A stretch of DNA of 25,100 nucleotides from F23-B02 sp045642545 (GTDB taxonomy: Bacteria; Bacillota; Clostridia; Oscillospirales; Oscillospiraceae). Of the stretch, positions 19,514 through 25,100 are shown piece by piece. Location: contig JAZUJB010000088.1 in NCBI GenBank assembly GCA_045642545.1, positions 1 to 25,100 on the forward strand, in the 5' to 3' direction. The number at the start of each line of letters is the position of its first letter. The stretch's first letter is position 1. The translations under genes and the position numbers were made by a program. The notes beneath the pieces were generated by a model, which saw only the letters and a list, made by a program, of their open reading frames with translations, ran no database searches and was not told the DNA's origin.

Positions 19514-22018
19514 ATGCGTAATGTTTTTAAAATCTTCAGAAACGACTTAAAGGCGCTGTATAAGCACTTCTTCGCCTTTCTCATAATCCTGGCGATATTG
19601 GTTCTGCCTGCACTGTATGCATGGTTCAACATCTACGCCTACTGGGATCCTTACAGCAAGACCGACGATGTCAAAATCGCGGTTGTCTGTGATGACCAGG
19701 ATTACATGGACGAAGACGGCCAGATAATCAATATAGGCAATGAGCTTGTCAAAGAGCTTAAGGAAAACAAGAACTTCGGCTTTGAATTCCTCGATGATGC
19801 TGACCAGGCTGTTGAAGATGTATACGCTGGCAAGTACTATGCCGCTGTCGTTATCGGTCCCGACTTTACATACAACATGTACAACTTCCTCAAGACCGAT
19901 ATGTTCAGCCCCACCATCAACTTCTACCAGAACGAAAAAACAAACGCCATCGCCGTCAAGGTTGTCGAGGCAGCCGGCGATACCGTCAAGCAGAGCGTTA
20001 ACGAAAAATACATTGAAGCCATTGTCGAAACTCTGTTCGGCAAGCTGAATACCTTCTCTGAAGATGTTCAGGGCTCCTCCTCCCTCGAAACCCTCAAGAA
20101 CACTCTTGCCAAGATTGACAAGAACCTCAATGCTTACGGTACAACTCTTGATTACTTCATCACCGCAAACAATTCCCTCGTAAAAACTCTTAAGGATACC
20201 AACGGAACACTCAACTATTCAATCTACCTCCTCGGCAACGAGAGAGTTAACATTTCAAAGCAGATTTCCTACCTCGAGTCTACCCAGGGCGACCTCAGCC
20301 GCTTCAACGAAGAGGTAAACAACCTGCTCACCGGTCTGCAGGATTCAGTTCAGCAGGCAATATTCAGACTTGACAGACTGTACGACGGCTCCTCCGAGGA
20401 CGCTGAGGCAGCTCAGACCGCTCTTGCAGAGCTTGAGCTTCAGTATCAGGAGCTGATTGACTACCTCACTCACTCCGGTCTTTCCGGCCCCGAGGCTGAG
20501 GATGCTCTGTCCGCACTGAATACTCTCAAAGACAAAATCACTCAGCTGCGTACCGTAATCGGTCTTAACTCCACCGAGGAAGCAAACCAGTCCGCAATCG
20601 ACTCAATCCTCGACGGCTACGAAAGTGTAGCAGTTCCCACTGTTTACACCGCAGTTACCGGCTATGATTACAACGACCTCGGTCAGCAGGGCATGGACAC
20701 TATGATGTCCTATATGGCTGACGATGTCGAAGACCGTATCGGCAACATTCAGGATAACCTTTCACTTGCCGAGAAAACAAAGAGCAGCTCCGTTCGCGAA
20801 ACCGCTCTCCAGTCCGCTAAGAGCGATACAGACATTGTTCAGCAGGAGCTTTCCTCTCTCGGCACTGCATTCGATGCAGTTGAAAAGGCAACCGGAAACA
20901 AGGCTTCAACCTCCTCTGCCACCAAGAAGGCCGCTGATAACGCAAGCAAAGCAAGCGATATCCTCGAGGATCTCCTCAACGGCAACCGTGATATTGACCT
21001 CATCCGCGACCTGCAGCTTGTAAGCGATGCACTCGGCACCACCCGCGTTACCGTTACCGAGATTGTTTACCCCGCAATCGATACGCTGCTTGAAAATGTT
21101 CAGGACAGCCTCGGTGATGTTTCCTCAATCGTCCTCGATCTGAGCAATGTCATCGGCAAGGTTACTCCCATTGTTTCCGAGCTCGGCAACACCTTCACCG
21201 CTGTTAACAGCGCTCTCGTTCAGGTTAAGGATCTTATCGGTTCCTACAGCAGCCGTATTAATGATCTCATCGGCATTCTGAACGGTGACACCGATAACAC
21301 CTCTATTCAGCAGATGCTCGACTTCTTCACTGTCGACCCCGAGACCATCGGTGAGTTCTTCGCCAGCCCCGTATCCATCAGATCCGAAAGCATCTACACT
21401 GTTGATTCCTACGGTACCGCAATGGCTCCGTTCTACACCATGCTCGCTATCTGGATTGGCTGCATCATCATCAACGCTATCATGAAGATAGATAATCCCG
21501 TTGAGCTTGAAGGCGCAAGCGAAAGACAGAAGTTCTTCGGCAGATATCTGATTTTCCTGCTTCTGAGCGAGCTTCAGACCATGATTATCATGCTCGGCGA
21601 CCTGCTCATTCTCGGTGTCGGCTGCCTGCACCCCGGACTGTTCCTGCTGTCAGGCGTTGTAACCGCGCTGGTCTGCTCCATGATTGCCTACTCCCTCGCA
21701 GTTGCATTTGGCAACATTGGCAAGTTCCTGGTCGTTGTATTTATGATTATTCAGATTGCAGGCTCCGGCGGTTCCTACCCCATCGAGCTTCTGCCTGACT
21801 TCTTCCAGCAGGTTTACCTGTTCTTCCCCTTCCCCTACGCAATCAACGCTATGCGCGAAGCAATCGCAGGTCTGTATCAGAACAATTATCTGATTTATCT
21901 GCTTCAGCTTATGATTTTCTTCGCAGCAGGTCTGTTTGTAGGCACCGTTGTAAAGCGTTCCCTCAATGGCCTCAACACCTATATGAACGAACAGCTTGAG
22001 AAGACTGAAATGATGTAA
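19514..22018 (+). CDS. YhgE/Pip-type membrane protein, large paralogue
   Basis: The 834-residue product has the YhgE/Pip architecture. There is one N-terminal membrane helix (about 19-40) running into LPALYAWFNI and WDPY (44-47), then a long extracytoplasmic region (about 48-630) rich in Asp, Ser, Thr and Leu with coiled-coil-like stretches. The C-terminal ABC-2-like membrane domain starts at MAPFYT (637) and has about six helices, with FFGRY and AGSGGSYPIELLP. The family includes phage infection protein Pip of Lactococcus and is related to EsaA/YueB of type VII secretion, but no WXG100 or EssC gene is nearby. There is no ATPase partner. The ribosome binding site is weak. It is the first of three genes, and the third is its paralogue. 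Confidence 0.85.
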   Translation: MRNVFKIFRNDLKALYKHFFAFLIILAILVLPALYAWFNIYAYWDPYSKTDDVKIAVVCDDQDYMDEDGQIINIGNELVKELKENKNFGFEFLDDADQAVEDVYAGKYYAAVVIGPDFTYNMYNFLKTDMFSPTINFYQNEKTNAIAVKVVEAAGDTVKQSVNEKYIEAIVETLFGKLNTFSEDVQGSSSLETLKNTLAKIDKNLNAYGTTLDYFITANNSLVKTLKDTNGTLNYSIYLLGNERVNISKQISYLESTQGDLSRFNEEVNNLLTGLQDSVQQAIFRLDRLYDGSSEDAEAAQTALAELELQYQELIDYLTHSGLSGPEAEDALSALNTLKDKITQLRTVIGLNSTEEANQSAIDSILDGYESVAVPTVYTAVTGYDYNDLGQQGMDTMMSYMADDVEDRIGNIQDNLSLAEKTKSSSVRETALQSAKSDTDIVQQELSSLGTAFDAVEKATGNKASTSSATKKAADNASKASDILEDLLNGNRDIDLIRDLQLVSDALGTTRVTVTEIVYPAIDTLLENVQDSLGDVSSIVLDLSNVIGKVTPIVSELGNTFTAVNSALVQVKDLIGSYSSRINDLIGILNGDTDNTSIQQMLDFFTVDPETIGEFFASPVSIRSESIYTVDSYGTAMAPFYTMLAIWIGCIIINAIMKIDNPVELEGASERQKFFGRYLIFLLLSELQTMIIMLGDLLILGVGCLHPGLFLLSGVVTALVCSMIAYSLAVAFGNIGKFLVVVFMIIQIAGSGGSYPIELLPDFFQQVYLFFPFPYAINAMREAIAGLYQNNYLIYLLQLMIFFAAGLFVGTVVKRSLNGLNTYMNEQLEKTEMM

Positions 22019-22063
22019 TTTCAGCGTTTCAATTTACCAAATAAGCATTTAGGAGTATGTATA

Positions 22064-22570
22064 ATGGATACAGAATCCAAGTACGAAAAACTGTATAATG
22101 ACCTGGTCGATGGTTTGGAACAAATGCATCAAAGGAATGTAAAGCGAACAAGTGACGCGCTTAAGAGTCTGCTGATTATTCCGACTATATTCCTCATACT
22201 GCTTTTCCTGACCAAGACTTCAAAGACCATCTTCCTTGTTCTTTGGATTGCATCAATGTTTGTCATTGCTGCCGTTCTGATTATCGTTGAGTATCAGGAC
22301 TATCTGCTGAGAAAGATGTTCTCCGTAGTGGATACCGACAACGAGGATGACACCGAGCCCGAAGAAACAGTTGAAGCCGCAAGCGACACTGATGAGGCTC
22401 TTATGCGTGCAGGTCTGATTCTTGACTCAGTTCAGCATCGTGCTCCTGAGTTTGACACCTCAGAAGAAACTCCTGCAAAGGATTTCGAATACGATAACCC
22501 CGAAGAAGCACCTGCGGCTGCCGATGAGGCTGACGCCGGAAATGAATCTGAGGTTAACGCAAACAGCTAA
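22064..22570 (+). CDS. Small two-TM protein with acidic C-terminal tail, unknown function
   Basis: I do not recognise this 168-residue protein. A charged N-terminal helix (1-33) is followed by two membrane helices (about 35-50 and 55-76) joined by the short loop TKTSKT. A long tail (about 88-168) is rich in Glu, Asp, Ala and Thr and probably disordered. Both ends should lie on the same side, most likely the cytoplasm. TAGGAG precedes the ATG at good spacing. It sits 45 bp after the first YhgE gene and about 30 bp before the second, on the same strand with no terminator, so it probably works with them. Confidence 0.75.
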   Translation: MDTESKYEKLYNDLVDGLEQMHQRNVKRTSDALKSLLIIPTIFLILLFLTKTSKTIFLVLWIASMFVIAAVLIIVEYQDYLLRKMFSVVDTDNEDDTEPEETVEAASDTDEALMRAGLILDSVQHRAPEFDTSEETPAKDFEYDNPEEAPAAADEADAGNESEVNANS

Positions 22571-22600
22571 TTACACTACGGAAGAAACGATGTATTGAAT

Positions 22601-24625
22601 ATGAAGAATTTTAAGCAGACAACTTCAAATATTTCAGCCGTCATTCGCTCTGATATCAAGCGTCTGAGCAAGAGCGTCGTCGCCGTCGTGTGCGTGTTTG
22701 GCCTCGCTCTTATCCCCTGTCTCTATGCATGGTTCAATATCATGTCAAACTGGGACCCCTACACGGCAGACTCAACCAAGAATCTTAAGATTGCGGTTGC
22801 TTCCGCCGACGAAGGTACCAATTTCGCCGGAGTTAACTTTAATGTCGGCAATGTCATAATTGAAAGGCTTGAGGCAAACAATCAGATTGACTGGCAATTC
22901 CCTGATACTGTTCAGGAGGTTATGGACGGCCTGTACGCCGGTGAGTACTATGCAGGACTGATTATCCCCGAGGACTTCAGCGAATGCATGCTTGGCTTTG
23001 CCGACGGTGAAATCGACCGACCTGAAATCATCTACTACGATAACCAGAAGATGAACGCAGTCGCATCGAGAGTTACCGACAGAGCTCAGGGACTTATCAA
23101 GGACCAGATAAACAGTATCTTCGTTGCAACAATTGTTGATGAGCTAAGCACCTTCACCTCCGTATTTACCGGAATGGGTGTCAGCGCCGAGGATTCGCTT
23201 ATCAAGCTTGAGCAGCAGCTCAGTAATATTTCATCTGACCTTCGCGCCTACTCGGCAATTATGGACTCCATGGCCTCTGTAACCAAGTCCGCTTCGATGG
23301 TCACAAGCATGACAAGTGACCTGCTGCCTGATATATCCGATATGCTTTCCAAGAGCCGCAGCACAATAAGCGATATTCAGGAGCGACTCTCCACAAGTAA
23401 AGAAGATATTGTCTACGCCGCTGATGCAATAAGAAACAGCTCCGAGGAGCTAAGAAATACTGCAGAACGCCTTGATAAAGCGGTTGACGGTGACCCTGCT
23501 GCAGCAGGCAGCGGATATGTCGACTGGGAATCCCTGTACGGTGAGGGTGGCATCACCCAGTACGAAGGCGAAATTCTCGACGACCTTTATTATGATGTAA
23601 ACGAACAGCTTCACGAAAGCTTCATCAGATTTGATGATATTCTGCAGCAGACCACAGTTGACAGCAATCTGATTGCTTCTATGAGCACTCTGCAGGATTC
23701 ACTCTCTAATCTCGATGCTCTCCTCGCTAAAGTTCAGGGCAATGTAAAGGGTCAGTCAATGACAATTGACCAGTTCTCAAGCGCATTGAATTCCTGCTCT
23801 CAGAGCATTGAAGGAACAAAGGATGTTCTTGATTACATGCTCGACATGGTCAACAGCATCCAGTCCAGTGTAAATTCCCTGCGTACCAGCGAAAGCTTCT
23901 CCAAGCTTCTTGACCTGCTTGATGAAGATGTCAGCGGTCTGGTTGAGTACCTCGGCTCCCCCGCAAACCTCGAGGTTGTAAGAGTTTATGCTCTTGACCA
24001 CTTCGGTTCCGGTATGGCTCCGTTCTACACCGTACTTTCTCTGTGCGCAAGCGCACTGCTCAGTGTCAGCCTGCTGCACACTCATGTCAAGCGCAGAAAG
24101 GATCTGCCCCAGCTCACAAATACGGAAGCATTCTTCGGCAGATATTTCACCTTCTTCGCAATCGGTCAGTTTACCGCACTCATTACTGTACTCGGCAACC
24201 TGTTCTACATTGGAATTCAGTGCTACAACCCGTTCCAGTTCTGGCTGGCAGCTGCAATTGCAAGTATGCTGTTTACCATGCTGAACTACGGTCTGGTCTT
24301 CGCCCTGGGCAATATCGGCGAGGCAATTGCAATCATCATTCTGGTCATTCAGGTTGCAGGCTCCGGCGGCACCTATCCTCTGGAGATGCTCCCGAAGTTC
24401 TTCCAGAACCTGTACAACATTATGCCGTTCAAGTACGCAATGACAGCTATGCGCGAAACCATCGCGGGCAGCTACGACCACACTTATCTTAAGAGCATAC
24501 TTGTAATGCTGCTTATGACGCTGCTGCTCGTCCCCGCATCTCTGCTCCTTAGCGTTGCATTCAAGCGTCTCCGCAAGTACTTTGAAGAAAGTAAAGCTAA
24601 GACCAATCTTATGCACAACAACTAA
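22601..24625 (+). CDS. YhgE/Pip-type membrane protein, smaller paralogue
   Basis: The 674-residue product has the same plan as the 834-residue protein upstream. The N-terminal helix (about 25-47) carries LYAWFNI and WDPY (51-54). A shorter helical extracytoplasmic region follows, and the C-terminal membrane domain starts at MAPFYT (472), with FFGRY, FALGNIGEA and AGSGGTYPLEMLP. The ends are strongly alike and the middle is divergent, so the two are old paralogues rather than a recent duplication. The ATG at 22601 was chosen; a TTG at 22595 is in frame and is better placed for GGAAG at 22580-22584, so the start is not certain. A strong terminator follows. Confidence 0.85.
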   Translation: MKNFKQTTSNISAVIRSDIKRLSKSVVAVVCVFGLALIPCLYAWFNIMSNWDPYTADSTKNLKIAVASADEGTNFAGVNFNVGNVIIERLEANNQIDWQFPDTVQEVMDGLYAGEYYAGLIIPEDFSECMLGFADGEIDRPEIIYYDNQKMNAVASRVTDRAQGLIKDQINSIFVATIVDELSTFTSVFTGMGVSAEDSLIKLEQQLSNISSDLRAYSAIMDSMASVTKSASMVTSMTSDLLPDISDMLSKSRSTISDIQERLSTSKEDIVYAADAIRNSSEELRNTAERLDKAVDGDPAAAGSGYVDWESLYGEGGITQYEGEILDDLYYDVNEQLHESFIRFDDILQQTTVDSNLIASMSTLQDSLSNLDALLAKVQGNVKGQSMTIDQFSSALNSCSQSIEGTKDVLDYMLDMVNSIQSSVNSLRTSESFSKLLDLLDEDVSGLVEYLGSPANLEVVRVYALDHFGSGMAPFYTVLSLCASALLSVSLLHTHVKRRKDLPQLTNTEAFFGRYFTFFAIGQFTALITVLGNLFYIGIQCYNPFQFWLAAAIASMLFTMLNYGLVFALGNIGEAIAIIILVIQVAGSGGTYPLEMLPKFFQNLYNIMPFKYAMTAMRETIAGSYDHTYLKSILVMLLMTLLLVPASLLLSVAFKRLRKYFEESKAKTNLMHNN

Positions 24626-24639
24626 TTAAATAAGTTAAA

Positions 24640-24667
24640 ACACCCGACGATGCCGTCGGGTGTTTTT
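24640..24667 (+). terminator. Terminator of the YhgE/Pip cluster
   Basis: The 10-bp stem ACACCCGACG/CGTCGGGTGT with a 4-nt loop (24640-24649, 24654-24663) is followed by T-rich sequence. It lies 14 bp after the last stop. Confidence 0.9.
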
Positions 24668-24895
24668 CTATCTAATTTTCTTTGTGAGTCGTGTTTGAAA
24701 CTCCTGATATGCATTCTAAATCATTTTTTCGATGTCTAGGACGCAGACCATAACCATCCGTAGCAGGCCTTACAGCACTGTCTGGTGATTGAGGACAGTT
24801 TGTACCGCAGCAATATTAGAGCGTTTTGGCAATGTTCGATAAGTATGCTACCTATGATATTATGATAAGTATACTGCCTATGATTTTATGCAGAT
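24668..24895. other. Non-coding stretch between two terminators
   Basis: There is no convincing gene here. A short ORF on the plus strand from 24826 has no ribosome binding site and runs through the next terminator. An ACTGTC/GACAGT inverted repeat lies near 24776-24800 and a 26-bp tandem repeat at 24838-24889. Being between convergent transcription units, it needs no promoter. Confidence 0.55.
24838..24889. repeat. 26-bp tandem repeat, two copies
   Basis: The units 24838-24863 and 24864-24889 match at 23 of 26 positions and lie head to tail. Each begins GATAAGTAT and contains CCTATGAT. They lie 8 bp left of the terminator hairpin of the activase gene. Function unknown. Confidence 0.85.
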
Positions 24896-24934
24896 ATAAA
24901 AAAAGCAGACACTATCGTGTCTGCTTTTTTTTAT
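24896..24934 (-). terminator. Terminator of the dehydratase activase gene
   Basis: The 9-bp stem AGCAGACAC/GTGTCTGCT (24904-24912, 24917-24925) has a 4-nt loop and A/T runs on both sides, so it may work in both directions. It lies 15 bp after the stop of the minus-strand gene. Confidence 0.88.
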
Positions 24935-24949
24935 TAAACTATCAAAGAA

Positions 24950-25100
24950 TTACTTCTTTGCAAGGCCCTTCTGGCGTGCATACTCTGCTGCGCCGAGTGC
25001 GCCCATGAGCTGGGGGTCGGTCTTCAGGTTGACAACCTTCAGCTTCAGAACATGCTCGATTGCCTGCTTAAGGCCATCGTTCTTTGCACAGCCACCGGTC
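24950..25100 (-). CDS. 2-hydroxyacyl-CoA dehydratase activase family protein, C-terminal part
   Basis: Only the last 50 or so codons are inside the window. They read TGGCAKNDGLKQAIEHVL, then DPQLMGALGAAEYARQKGL before the stop. This matches the C-terminus of the BadF/BadG/BcrA/HgdC ATPase family, where TGG-x-AKN and PQ-x-GALGAA are typical. Such proteins hold a [4Fe-4S] cluster between subunits and use ATP to push an electron into a 2-hydroxyacyl-CoA dehydratase or benzoyl-CoA reductase. In Clostridia they serve amino-acid fermentation. The rest of the gene lies to the right of the window, so the subtype is open. Confidence 0.85.
   Translation of the reverse strand, partial: TGGCAKNDGLKQAIEHVLKLKVVNLKTDPQLMGALGAAEYARQKGLAKK

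Noticed and set aside
23777..24616. 279-codon minus-strand ORF
   Set aside because: It is antisense to the second YhgE gene and lacks a ribosome binding site and any known motif.
19514..24625. Type VII secretion locus
   Set aside because: YhgE/Pip is related to EsaA/YueB, but no WXG100, LXG, EssC or EssB-like gene is present here.
24826..25008. 60-codon plus-strand ORF at the tandem repeat
   Set aside because: It has no ribosome binding site and runs through the terminator into the antisense of the activase gene.

Overview
The window reads as chromosome of a spore-forming anaerobic member of the Clostridia, probably Oscillospiraceae/Ruminococcaceae-like. The grounds are an alpha/beta-type small acid-soluble spore protein, a SpoIIQ-like membrane LytM protein, a FeoB-associated Cys-rich protein, an acetate kinase, the C-terminus of a 2-hydroxyacyl-CoA dehydratase activase, Firmicutes-type promoters with 17-bp spacers and strong AGGAGG-like ribosome binding sites. 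Base composition and codon use look even across the window. I see no transposase, phage gene or CRISPR array. The genus is an inference.

Region by region. 1-330: tRNA-Arg(CCG) on the minus strand, with its terminator and 3' end partly duplicated in a 173-bp-period repeat. 386-1191: a short peptide-deformylase-like gene and a PNPOx-family flavoprotein gene, divergent from a Nudix hydrolase (1310-1828). 1860-3889: a UbiB/AarF-family kinase behind a one-TM protein of unknown function. 4029-4267: tRNA-Met and tRNA-Glu from one promoter. 4296-5000: the SpoIIQ-like protein. 5110-7554: a feoA-feoB-FeoB-associated-protein iron operon with two palindromic operators at its promoter. 7610-12764: a complete branched-chain amino-acid ABC transporter in the order livK-livH-livM-livG-livF, with folded RNA between livK and livH. 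12791-15310: tmcAL and ackA, divergent. 15365-16708: a geranylgeranyl-reductase-like flavoprotein. 16806-18900: rplU (with a candidate L21 leader), rpmA and obg. 18970-19170: the spore protein. 19514-24625: two large YhgE/Pip-type membrane proteins flanking a small two-TM protein with an acidic tail. 24950-25100: the 3' end of a dehydratase activase.

How the genes fit together. LivKHMGF would import branched-chain amino acids, and the activase fragment suggests 2-hydroxyacyl-CoA chemistry of amino-acid fermentation elsewhere. AckA makes ATP and acetate from acetyl phosphate. TmcAL uses acetate and ATP to acetylate C34 of elongator tRNA-Met, and a tRNA-Met gene of that class is in this window. 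Feo supplies ferrous iron.

The least explained parts, and the best candidates for something new, are the three-gene YhgE/Pip cluster, the tRNA-Arg 3'-end repeat with a 16-bp inverted repeat around the terminator, and the UbiB-like kinase with no C-terminal membrane anchor next to an unknown membrane protein. The rplU-rpmA pair is also unusual for Firmicutes: it lacks prp, and L27 lacks the N-terminal extension that Prp removes.
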